14,921 bases of DNA from JBFGWM01 sp041588495 (GTDB lineage Bacteria > Pseudomonadota > Gammaproteobacteria > Pseudomonadales > JBFGWM01), in NCBI GenBank assembly GCA_041588495.1, contig JBFGWM010000043.1, positions 1 through 14,921 of the forward strand, given 5' to 3'. The position numbers and the translations under genes are program-made. The notes under the pieces are model-generated. The model was not told the origin of the DNA. It searched no databases and saw only the letters and a list, made by a program, of their open reading frames with translations. Positions 7,107-13,616 of this stretch are shown piece by piece (position 1 is the stretch's first letter; every line of letters starts with the position of its first letter).

Positions 7107-7889
7107 ATGATCAAGATCCTCATGCTCGACGACGACCACGACGACTACCTCGAGGTCCGTGACCTGCTGACCCATGCCAGCCACCAGATCTACCACGTCG
7201 ACTGGGCGGAATGCATTGCCAAGGCCGAGACCATGGTCTCGTTCGAGGAATACGACCTGTTCCTGGTCGACTATTACCTGTCCGGAGAAACCGGCATCGA
7301 GTTCATGCAGCGCATGGAACAGGCGGGCAACCGGACGCCGAGTGTGCTGTTGTCCGGTCAGCGGAGCATCACCCTCGACCCCGAAACCCTGCAGCTGGTC
7401 AGCCGCCACCAGGTCGGATTCCTGGCCAAGGCCGACCTCAATGTCGACCTGCTGACGCGGGTCATCGCCGAGCATGCGGCGCACGATCTGCGCGTGCTGG
7501 TGGTGGACGACGACACCGAGGATTTCGAGATGCTGCGCTGCATGCTCGAGGGCATCGGCCAGTACCGCTTCGAAGTGAGCTGGAGCCCCTCGTTCGAAGA
7601 CGCCGAGCAGATGATCTGGCGCCACCAGTACGACCTGTTCCTGATTGCCTACAACTGGCCGGGGAACGAGATGCTCGCCGAGGTGCGCGAGCTGGTGCAG
7701 ATGGCGCTTCACCAGCCCGTCATCATGTTGTCACGCAGTGCGCGGCTGGATCTCGACGACGGGTTCGTGCGCATGATCGGGCGGGGCAATCTCGGTTACC
7801 TTGCCAAGTCACGATTGTCGGCCGACGCCCTCGCCAACCTGATCACCTTTGCCCTGCTGCGCGGCCGCACGAAAACCCGTGCGGTTTGA
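7107..7889 (+). CDS. Tandem receiver protein (REC plus pseudo-REC), paralogue 2
   Basis: A 260-residue protein with the same layout as its upstream neighbour, 109 bases away on the same strand, so probably co-transcribed. REC1 carries D8-D10, phospho-acceptor D55 (VDYYLSG), S83 and K108 (FLAK), and looks competent. REC2 keeps D134-D136, S209 and K234 (YLAK), but the acceptor position is A181 (LIAYNWP), so phosphorylation there is excluded. The loss took a different residue from that in paralogue 1 (Ser). No DNA-binding, GGDEF, EAL or enzymatic domain follows; the protein ends at the second receiver. The role is unknown. Phosphorylation of REC1 could change pairing with the paralogue or with a kinase; that is an inference. 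Upstream translation signals are weak (nearest purine run GGGAG about 13 bases before the ATG). Confidence 0.88.
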   Translation: MIKILMLDDDHDDYLEVRDLLTHASHQIYHVDWAECIAKAETMVSFEEYDLFLVDYYLSGETGIEFMQRMEQAGNRTPSVLLSGQRSITLDPETLQLVSRHQVGFLAKADLNVDLLTRVIAEHAAHDLRVLVVDDDTEDFEMLRCMLEGIGQYRFEVSWSPSFEDAEQMIWRHQYDLFLIAYNWPGNEMLAEVRELVQMALHQPVIMLSRSARLDLDDGFVRMIGRGNLGYLAKSRLSADALANLITFALLRGRTKTRAV

Positions 7890-8011
7890 CGTGCGCGCCG
7901 CCGTGGGTTAGAAACACAGGATGTCGTGACGCGCGCGAAAACCCGCTAAGTGTCCGTAATTAAAGAAAATAATAGCTTCCCAGAAGCACCAAATCCGACC
8001 CCGGTGAAATT

Positions 8012-9103
8012 ATGAAATTGTTCGCGAGCTGCCTGCTCCTGCTGACCGGACTCCTGTCCAATGCGTCCGTCGCATCGATGGCGCCCGGTCAACCCGAGAT
8101 CCAGGCGGGGAACTCGCCATTCTCGCTCAGCCGCACGCGGGTCGAGTTCGCCCGTGGTCTGGAGGCTTTCAACGAGGGCGACTACGAGCGTGCCATCGGC
8201 TTGTGGCAGCCCCTCGCGGAGGGCGGCGACCCCGAGGCGCAGTACGGTCTGGGGCTGGTCTACAGCGGGGTCAACAGCGGCAAGGTCAACGGCACCCGTT
8301 CCTTCCAGTGGTTCATGAAAGCCGCGGCGCAGAACCACGTGCAATCCCAGTACATCATCGGCCAGGCCTACGAGCAGGGCGCCGGGGTCGACAAGGACAT
8401 GGAAGAGGCCCTGGCCTGGTACCAGCGCGCCGCGCAACAGGGCTTCGCGCAGGCCCAGTTTCACCTCGGTACGCTCTACCTCCAGGGTCCGGCCGACCTC
8501 CGCGACGCGGAACTCGGCGTGGCCTGGTACCGGAAGGCCGCCGAGAACGATTACATCCCGGCGCAGAATGCGCTGGGCGCCATGTACAGCGCCGGGCAGC
8601 ACGTGACCGAGGACCAGGCGGAGGCGGCACGCTGGTTCCTCAAGGCTGCTCAACAGGGTGACGCCACCGGGCAGTACAACCTCGCCAACCAGTACATCTA
8701 CGGCCGCGGTGTCGAGCATGACTACGACAAGGCCGCCCACTGGGTGCGTCTCGCGGCGAACCAGGGGCACGTCAAGGCACAACACTACATGGGGATCATG
8801 TACGACATTGGCCGCGGCGTGGAGCAGGATTACCGCAAGGCCGTGGGCTGGTATCGCAAGGCGGCCGCCCAGGGTTACGCCAGCGCCCAGGTCAACCTCG
8901 GCACCCTGTATGCCCAGGGACTCGGGGTGCCCCGGGATATCGTCCTCGCCTACATGTGGTTCGACCTCGCCGCCCGCCATGGCAAGGACACCGCGGTCAG
9001 CAACCGCGACGAGGTCCGTGAGCAGATGAGCCGCAATGAAGTGCGCGAGGCAAAGAAACTCGCCAAGTTCTGGATCGACAAGCGCAAGCACCTGCTCCAG
9101 TAA
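8012..9103 (+). CDS. Periplasmic Sel1-like repeat protein
   Basis: A 363-residue protein with an N-terminal signal peptide (hydrophobic stretch at residues 3-15, likely cleavage near ASVA) and an alpha-solenoid. A TPR-like unit (about 45-72, GLEAFNEGDYERAI) is followed by seven consecutive Sel1-like repeats of about 36 residues, from about residue 73 to 325. Each has the AxxxLGxxYxxGxGVxxDxxxAxxWyxKAAxxG pattern; the clearest are repeats 2, 5, 6 and 7. The C-terminal charged helix (MSRNEVREAKKLAKFW) is usual in bacterial members. Sel1 proteins are scaffolds for protein-protein contacts, often in envelope or signalling contexts; the partner here is unknown. GGTGA lies 4 bases before the ATG. 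An AT-rich stretch (7957-7974) upstream may hold its promoter, but no good -35 is seen. Whether it works with the preceding receiver proteins is open. Confidence 0.88.
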   Translation: MKLFASCLLLLTGLLSNASVASMAPGQPEIQAGNSPFSLSRTRVEFARGLEAFNEGDYERAIGLWQPLAEGGDPEAQYGLGLVYSGVNSGKVNGTRSFQWFMKAAAQNHVQSQYIIGQAYEQGAGVDKDMEEALAWYQRAAQQGFAQAQFHLGTLYLQGPADLRDAELGVAWYRKAAENDYIPAQNALGAMYSAGQHVTEDQAEAARWFLKAAQQGDATGQYNLANQYIYGRGVEHDYDKAAHWVRLAANQGHVKAQHYMGIMYDIGRGVEQDYRKAVGWYRKAAAQGYASAQVNLGTLYAQGLGVPRDIVLAYMWFDLAARHGKDTAVSNRDEVREQMSRNEVREAKKLAKFWIDKRKHLLQ

Positions 9104-9144
9104 CCAAACCCGGGCGACGCAAAGCCTTTCCCGACCGCGGTGCG

Positions 9145-9174
9145 CTGGCAAAGCCCGGCGTGTGTTCTTATAAT
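9145..9174 (+). promoter_or_regulatory. Sigma-70 promoter of thrS
   Basis: A perfect TATAAT lies at 9169-9174. The best -35 is CTGGCA at 9145-9150 (4 of 6), with an 18-base spacer. Transcription would start near 9181, about 55 bases before the thrS ATG. I saw no obvious anticodon-like operator hairpin in the short leader. Confidence 0.6.
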
Positions 9175-9235
9175 CCCGCGCTGATTTCGCGTGGATCGCG
9201 CACCGTCCCGGTGCCCGGTCACGACAGGACCCGCC

Positions 9236-11161
9236 ATGCCCAACATTACCCTGCCCGACGGCACGGTCCGGGAATATCCCGAACCCGTCACCGTGATGGA
9301 AGTCGCCGAGTCGATCGGTGCGGGCCTCGCCCGTGCCACCCTGGCCGGCAAGGTCGACGGCCGCCTGGTGGACGCCTCCCAGCGCATCGACGACGACGCC
9401 GAACTGAGCATCGTCACCGAACGGGACCCGGAAGGCATCGAAATCCTGCGCCACAGTTGCGCGCACCTGCTGGCCATGGCGGTGAAGCAGTTGTTTCCCG
9501 CCGCCCAGGTCACCATCGGCCCGGTGATCGAGGACGGCTTCTACTACGACTTCGCCTTTGAGCGCCCCTTCACCCCCGAGGACCTCGAGCAAATCGAGGC
9601 GCGCATGGTGGAACTGGCGAAAAAGGATTTCCCGGTCAGCCGCTCCATCCTGTCCCGCGAGGAGGCCATCCGGCTGTTTGAGGGCATGGACGAGGCGTAC
9701 AAGGTCCACATCATCCGTGACATTCCCGGCGAGGAGGACCTGTCCTTCTACCGCCAGGGCGATTTCATCGACCTGTGCCGCGGCCCGCACATTCCGTCGA
9801 CCGGCAGGCTCAAGGCGTTCCGCCTGACCAAGGTGGCCGGGGCGTACTGGCGCGGTGACTCGAAGAACGAGATGCTGCAGCGCATCTACGGCACCTGCTG
9901 GCCGGACAAAAAGCAGCTCAAGGCCTACCTCCACCGCCTCGAGGAGGCGGAGAAGCGCGACCACCGCAAGCTCGGCAAGCGCCTCGACCTCTTTCATTTC
10001 CAGGAAGAGGCACCGGGCATGGTGTTCTGGCACGATCACGGCTGGACCATCTACCGCACCATCGAGGACTACATCCGCCGTCGCCTGCGCGAACACGATT
10101 ACGTGGAAGTGCGCACGCCGCAGGTGGTCGACCGCAGCCTGTGGGAGAAATCGGGCCACTGGGACAAGTTCGGCGACGCCATGTTCTGCACCAGTTCGGA
10201 AAGCCACGACTACGCGGTGAAACCGATGAACTGCCCCTGCCACGTGCAGATCTACAACCAGGGCCTGAAGAGCTACCGGGACCTGCCCATTCGCATGGCC
10301 GAATTCGGCTCCTGCCACCGCAACGAGCCCTCCGGAACCCTGCACGGACTGTTGCGGGTACGTGGATTCACCCAGGACGATGCCCACATCTTCTGCGCCC
10401 AGGAGCAGATCCAGGACGAGGTCTCCCACTTCATCGACCTGCTGTTCAGCGTGTACCGGGACTTCGGCTTCGACGACGTGATCGTCAAGTTCTCCACCCG
10501 GCCCGACGAGCGGGTCGGCAGCGACGCGGTCTGGGACCGCGCCGAGGAGGCCCTGGAGCAATCCCTGAAGCTGAAGGAACTGGAATACGACGTACAGCCC
10601 GGGGAGGGCGCCTTCTACGGCCCCAAGATCGAATTCTCCCTGCGCGACTGCATCGGGCGGGTCTGGCAGCTGGGCACCATCCAGCTGGATTTCTCCATGC
10701 CCGACCGCCTCGGCGCCCAGTTCGTGGACGAATCCGGGGAGCGCCAGACCCCGGTCATGCTGCACCGCGCGATCCTCGGTTCCATGGAGCGATTCATCGG
10801 AATTCTGATCGAACAGTTCGCCGGCGAGCTGCCCCTGTGGCTGGCCCCGGTACAGGCCGTGGTGCTGAATATCACCGATCACCAGGCCGAATATGCACGA
10901 AAAATCAAAGAAACCTTGCTAAACAATGGTTTCCGGGTCCAATCGGACTTGAGAAATGAGAAGATCGGCTTTAAAATCCGCGAGCACACTCTCCTGAAGG
11001 TTCCGTACCAGTTGGTGATCGGCGACAGGGAAATGGATTCCGGTACTGTTGCCGTGCGCTTGCGTGGTGGAAAGGACCTTGGCGGCATGCCCGTCGAGGA
11101 ATTGATGGAGAGAATGCGCAAGGAAGTTGCGCAACTTGGCCGAGCTGAAGTGGAGAACTGA
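9236..11161 (+). CDS. thrS: Threonyl-tRNA synthetase
   Basis: Charges tRNA-Thr with threonine in the cytoplasm; class II enzyme of 641 residues (E. coli: 642). The domains run in order: TGS domain (about 1-62, MPNITLPDGTVREY), N2 editing domain with the HSCAHLLA metal-site motif, class II catalytic core, and C-terminal anticodon-binding domain (about 535-641, including RNEKIGFKIREHT). The zinc ligands correspond to C333, H384 and H510, each one less than the E. coli C334/H385/H511. Motif 2 is FGSCHRNEPSG, followed by RGFTQDDAHIFC. The first zinc ligand sits in NCPCH instead of NCPGH as in E. coli. The ATG at 9236 has AGGA 6 bases upstream and begins the TGS domain; an in-frame ATG 45 bases earlier is not supported. 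Its 3' end carries the promoter for infC and is visibly less GC-rich than the rest. Confidence 0.98.
   Translation: MPNITLPDGTVREYPEPVTVMEVAESIGAGLARATLAGKVDGRLVDASQRIDDDAELSIVTERDPEGIEILRHSCAHLLAMAVKQLFPAAQVTIGPVIEDGFYYDFAFERPFTPEDLEQIEARMVELAKKDFPVSRSILSREEAIRLFEGMDEAYKVHIIRDIPGEEDLSFYRQGDFIDLCRGPHIPSTGRLKAFRLTKVAGAYWRGDSKNEMLQRIYGTCWPDKKQLKAYLHRLEEAEKRDHRKLGKRLDLFHFQEEAPGMVFWHDHGWTIYRTIEDYIRRRLREHDYVEVRTPQVVDRSLWEKSGHWDKFGDAMFCTSSESHDYAVKPMNCPCHVQIYNQGLKSYRDLPIRMAEFGSCHRNEPSGTLHGLLRVRGFTQDDAHIFCAQEQIQDEVSHFIDLLFSVYRDFGFDDVIVKFSTRPDERVGSDAVWDRAEEALEQSLKLKELEYDVQPGEGAFYGPKIEFSLRDCIGRVWQLGTIQLDFSMPDRLGAQFVDESGERQTPVMLHRAILGSMERFIGILIEQFAGELPLWLAPVQAVVLNITDHQAEYARKIKETLLNNGFRVQSDLRNEKIGFKIREHTLLKVPYQLVIGDREMDSGTVAVRLRGGKDLGGMPVEELMERMRKEVAQLGRAEVEN
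10949..10977 (+). promoter_or_regulatory. Promoter of infC-rpmI-rplT embedded in thrS
   Basis: TTGAGA (10949-10954, 5 of 6 to consensus), a spacer of exactly 17 bases and TAAAAT (10972-10977, 5 of 6) form a near-consensus sigma-70 promoter inside the coding sequence for LRNEKIGFKI of ThrRS. The start point would be near 10984, about 180 bases before infC. Leu and Arg are encoded here by TTG and AGA, codons that are uncommon in the rest of this gene, so the hexamer seems kept on purpose. In E. coli, infC is also transcribed from promoters inside thrS. Confidence 0.7.
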
Positions 11162-11166
11162 GCATA
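11152..11166 (+). promoter_or_regulatory. Ribosome-binding site and ATA start of infC
   Basis: GGAG at 11152-11155 overlaps the last codons of thrS and stands 8 bases before ATA at 11164, a normal spacing. For the next in-frame ATG (11176) the only purine-rich candidate (GGGA, 11171-11174) is a single base away, too close to work. The signal therefore points to the ATA as the initiation codon. Confidence 0.65.
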
Positions 11167-11706
11167 AAGCGGGATATGAGAAGGGAGCGGGTCAAAGAAA
11201 CCCCTCCAATTAACGAGCACATCGAGGCGGATCCGATTCGCCTGATCAATGCAGATGGAAGCCAGGCTGGAATCGTTTCCCTCGCGGAAGCCATGGAGGT
11301 CGCGACCGAAGCGGAGCTCGACTTGGTTCTGATCTCGCCGGAAGCCGATCCTCCGGTCTGCCGGATCATGGATTACGGAAAGCACATCTTCGAACAGAAG
11401 AAGCAACGTAACCTGGCCCGGAAAAAGCAGAAGCAGACGCACGTCAAGGAAATCAAATTTCGTCCAGGGACGGAAGAAGGGGACTATCAGGTCAAACTAC
11501 GCAACCTGATACGGTTCCTTACGGACGGGGACAAGGCCAAGGTCACCCTGCGCTTCAGAGGCAGGGAGATGGCCCACCAGGAACTCGGCCTGAAACTCCT
11601 GCATCGGGTCCGCGAAGACCTCGCCGAATACGGCGTCGTCGAGCAGGAACCGAAAATGGAGGGCAGGCAGATGGTCATGGTGCTGAGCCCCGGAAAGAAA
11701 AAGTAG
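11164..11706 (+). CDS. infC: Translation initiation factor IF-3, non-canonical ATA start
   Basis: Binds the 30S subunit, keeps it free of 50S, and checks codon-anticodon pairing at the start site. From the ATA at 11164 the product is 180 residues, the same as E. coli IF-3, and begins (I/M)-K-R-D-M-R, matching the pseudomonad form IKREMR. From the ATG at 11176 it would be 176 residues and lack these conserved residues. Conserved landmarks are PINEHI, the linker region VCRIMDYGKHIFEQ with a lysine-rich stretch, EIKFRPGTEEGDYQVK, LRFRGREMAHQELG and the lysine-rich C-terminus. It starts 2 bases after the thrS stop. IF-3 discriminates against rare start codons, so it represses its own synthesis in E. 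coli (AUU start); the same control is inferred here. The family is certain; the ATA start is strongly supported but not proven. Confidence 0.95.
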   Translation: MKRDMRRERVKETPPINEHIEADPIRLINADGSQAGIVSLAEAMEVATEAELDLVLISPEADPPVCRIMDYGKHIFEQKKQRNLARKKQKQTHVKEIKFRPGTEEGDYQVKLRNLIRFLTDGDKAKVTLRFRGREMAHQELGLKLLHRVREDLAEYGVVEQEPKMEGRQMVMVLSPGKKK

Positions 11707-11738
11707 CGAATCGCGCTACCGTGCGGCGAATGCCGCAC
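11703..11738 (+). promoter_or_regulatory. Two adjacent hairpins between infC and rpmI, candidate L20 operator
   Basis: The first is a 6-bp stem GTAGCG/CGCTAC (11703-11708 with 11714-11719) overlapping the infC stop. The second is a 7-bp stem GTGCGGC/GCCGCAC (11721-11727 with 11732-11738) closed by a GAAT tetraloop. They are followed by 34 bases before the rpmI start. In E. coli, L20 represses rpmI-rplT translation by binding mRNA in this region. Similarity in position is seen; L20 binding is an inference. Confidence 0.45.
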
Positions 11739-11772
11739 CCCATAACATTGTCCAATTGCGGAGTGGAAAGCT

Positions 11773-11967
11773 ATGCCCAAGATCAAGACGAATCGCGGGG
11801 CTGCGAAACGGTTCAAGAAAACCGCCAACGGTTTTCGCCACAAGCAGTCTTTTAAGAACCATATCCTCACCAAGAAGAGCACGAAGCGGAAACGCCAGTT
11901 GCGTGCCCACAAGGAACTCGCCGCCGGCGATGCCAAGCTTGTGGAACGCATGCTGCCCGGCGCCTGA
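11773..11967 (+). CDS. rpmI: 50S ribosomal protein L35
   Basis: A 64-residue basic protein of the large ribosomal subunit, of the usual length for L35. It shows the family signature MPKIKTNRGAAKRFKKT at the N-terminus, RHKQSFKNHILTKKSTKRKR in the middle and an L-V-x-R-M-LPG-type end. GGAG at 11760-11763 lies 9 bases before the ATG. It sits 66 bases after infC and 61 bases before rplT in the conserved infC-rpmI-rplT unit. Translation is likely controlled by L20 through the structured region upstream, as in E. coli. Nothing is unusual in the protein. Confidence 0.98.
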   Translation: MPKIKTNRGAAKRFKKTANGFRHKQSFKNHILTKKSTKRKRQLRAHKELAAGDAKLVERMLPGA

Positions 11968-12028
11968 ACGGCACCGGTATTTTCGTAATTCGTACATCGA
12001 CTGAAAGAGATTTCCCAGGAGGATTGCC

Positions 12029-12388
12029 ATGCCCCGCGTAAAACGTGGTGTGACCGCCCATAAGCGGCACAAGAAAGTACTCAAGCAGGCCAAGGGCTAT
12101 TACGGCGCGCGTTCCCGCGTGTTCCGCGTCGCCAAGCAGGCCGTCATCAAGGCCGACCAGTACGCCTACCGTGACCGGCGCCAGCGGAAACGCCAGATGC
12201 GCCAGTTGTGGATCGCGCGCATCAATGCCGGCGCGCGCCTGCACGGGCTCAGCTATTCGCGCATGATCAACGGACTCAAGAAAGCCGAGATCGAAGTCGA
12301 CCGCAAGGTGCTTGCCGACCTCGCGATGGACGAGCCGGAAGCGTTTGCGGCCCTTGCGCAGGAAGCGAAGGCGGCCCTGGAAGCCTGA
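12029..12388 (+). CDS. rplT: 50S ribosomal protein L20
   Basis: A 119-residue basic RNA-binding protein (family about 118), needed for early 50S assembly and, in E. coli, the repressor of its own operon. It begins MPRVKRGVTAHKRHKKVLK, contains the conserved KGYYGARS and YAYRDRRQRKR stretches that contact 23S rRNA, and ends with the usual globular part (INAGARLHGLSYSRMINGLKKA). A full AGGAGG at 12017-12022, 6 bases before the ATG, is the strongest ribosome-binding site noticed in the window and fits a high-output ribosomal gene. It is the last gene before an intrinsic terminator, so pheST is at least partly separated from it. Confidence 0.98.
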   Translation: MPRVKRGVTAHKRHKKVLKQAKGYYGARSRVFRVAKQAVIKADQYAYRDRRQRKRQMRQLWIARINAGARLHGLSYSRMINGLKKAEIEVDRKVLADLAMDEPEAFAALAQEAKAALEA

Positions 12389-12430
12389 GGCCGCGGCTCC
12401 GCCCGGGGCCGCCCATCGTCGCTTCGAACA

Positions 12431-12472
12431 GCAGGGGAAGGTTTCTCGCGAACCTTCCCCTGCGGCGTTTTT
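12431..12472 (+). terminator. Rho-independent terminator after rplT
   Basis: A perfect 13-bp stem (12431-12443 with 12451-12463, GCAGGGGAAGGTT and its complement) with a 7-base loop is followed by GGCG and five T residues (12468-12472). It lies 43 bases after the rplT stop and 40 bases before pheS. In E. coli this position holds the pheM leader-peptide attenuator; here no start codon followed by a run of Phe codons precedes it. Confidence 0.85.
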
Positions 12473-12480
12473 GTGATAAC
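12472..12480 (+). promoter_or_regulatory. Possible extended -10 promoter for pheST
   Basis: TG-T-GATAAC (12472-12480) reads as an extended -10 element (4 of 6 in the hexamer) directly after the terminator T-tract. It would start transcription near 12487, about 25 bases before pheS. Any -35 would fall in the terminator arm and none is recognisable. Weak. Confidence 0.3.
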
Positions 12481-12512
12481 TTTTCCGGCGGGTTGAAGGC
12501 TCTGGGAAAACC

Positions 12513-13535
12513 ATGCAGACGGCAGAACTCGAGTCCCTGGTCAGTACGGCGAAAGACGAGATTCTCGGCGCCCGCGAGGAAGCCGCGCTCGAGCAGTTGC
12601 GCGTCCACTACCTCGGCAAGAAGGGCGCCCTGACCGGTTTTCTGCGCAACCTCGGCAAGCTCCCCCCCGAAGAACGCCCCGGAGCGGGCGCGGCCATCAA
12701 CGATGCGAAGCAGTCCGTCCAGGAAGCCATCGACGCACGTCGTCAGCAGCTGCAGTCGGATGCGCTCGAACAACGCCTGCGCGAGGAGGTCATCGATGTC
12801 ACGCTCCCCGGGCGTGGCGAGGAGACCGGCAGCCTGCATCCGATCACGCGGACCATGGAGCGCATCGAGGAACTGTTCGCGGGCATGGGCTACGACGTTG
12901 CCGAGGGCCCCGAGATCGAGGACGACTATCACAACTTCGAGGCGCTCAACATTCCCGCCCATCACCCGGCACGGGCCATGCACGACACGTTCTATGTCGA
13001 GGGGGGCATGCTGCTCCGCACCCATACCTCTCCGGTGCAGGTACGGGTCATGGAGGAGCAGAAGCCGCCGATCCGCGTCATCTGCCCGGGGCGCGTTTAT
13101 CGCTGCGACTCCGACCTGACCCACACGCCCATGTTCCACCAGGTCGAGGGCCTGCTGGTCGATCGCAACGTCAGCTTCCCGGAACTCAAGGGCACGGTCG
13201 AGGAATTCCTGCGCGCGTTCTTCGAGAAAGACGCCCCGGTACGCTTCCGTCCTTCCTACTTCCCGTTCACCGAACCGTCCGCCGAGGTCGACATCGGTTG
13301 CGTCATCTGTGCGGGGGAGGGCTGCCGGGTCTGCAAGCACACCGGGTGGTTGGAGATCATGGGCTGCGGCATGGTGCACCCGAACGTGTTCGAGCACTCC
13401 GGTGTCGATCCCGAGACCTACACCGGCTTTGCGTTCGGCATGGGTGTCGAGCGCCTGTCGATGCTGCGCTATGGCGTCAACGACCTGCGCCTGTTCTTTG
13501 AGAACGACCTGCGTTTCCTGAAACAGTTCGGCTGA
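12513..13535 (+). CDS. pheS: Phenylalanyl-tRNA synthetase alpha subunit
   Basis: Catalytic subunit of the alpha2-beta2 enzyme that charges tRNA-Phe; 340 residues against 327 in E. coli. The N-terminal coiled-coil (about 1-90) includes HYLGKKGALT. The class II core follows, with GSLHPITRTMERIEELF, LLRTHTSPVQVR, the motif-2 region CPGRVYRCDSDLTHTPMFHQ and the motif-3 segment FAFGMGVERLSMLRYG. An extra four-cysteine cluster, C263-x2-C266-x4-C271-x2-C274, sits before WLEIMGCGMVHP. E. coli lacks it; it looks like a small structural zinc site found in many other bacterial PheS and accounts for part of the added length. The start codon follows a weak CTGGGA site. pheT follows after 81 bases, as usual. 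Confidence 0.98.
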   Translation: MQTAELESLVSTAKDEILGAREEAALEQLRVHYLGKKGALTGFLRNLGKLPPEERPGAGAAINDAKQSVQEAIDARRQQLQSDALEQRLREEVIDVTLPGRGEETGSLHPITRTMERIEELFAGMGYDVAEGPEIEDDYHNFEALNIPAHHPARAMHDTFYVEGGMLLRTHTSPVQVRVMEEQKPPIRVICPGRVYRCDSDLTHTPMFHQVEGLLVDRNVSFPELKGTVEEFLRAFFEKDAPVRFRPSYFPFTEPSAEVDIGCVICAGEGCRVCKHTGWLEIMGCGMVHPNVFEHSGVDPETYTGFAFGMGVERLSMLRYGVNDLRLFFENDLRFLKQFG

Positions 13536-13616
13536 CCGGGTCCCGGCGCTGCCGGTGTTGGATAGATCAAGAATGTCTCATACAGGGGGTCGACTCCCCA
13601 CGACGGATGAACGGCA

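Larger units (their letters stand above)
6221..7889 (+). repeat. Tandem gene duplication of the REC-REC gene
   Basis: The two adjacent genes encode proteins that align along their whole length (258 and 260 residues) with only one or two single-residue length differences. The first 18 coding bases differ by one base (ATGATCAAGATCCT shared), and long shared stretches occur in protein, such as VRVIAEHAAH/TRVIAEHAAH and LITFA at the end. This indicates duplication of a gene that already had two receivers. Confidence 0.85.

Noticed and set aside
10232..10243. NCPCH instead of NCPGH at the first zinc ligand of ThrRS as a functional change
   Set aside because: All three zinc ligands (C333, H384, H510) are present. 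A Cys at this Gly position is probably ordinary lineage variation, and I cannot show that it matters.
7946..10882. A 978-codon open frame on the minus strand, antisense to the Sel1-like gene and most of thrS
   Set aside because: It is explained by the strong GC bias at third codon positions of the real + strand genes. Its translation is low-complexity, rich in V, L, A, G, H and D, with no recognisable domain, and it crosses two well-supported genes and a promoter.
12389..12470. A pheM-like leader peptide controlling pheST
   Set aside because: No ATG or GTG followed by a short Phe-rich frame is present between the rplT stop and the terminator.
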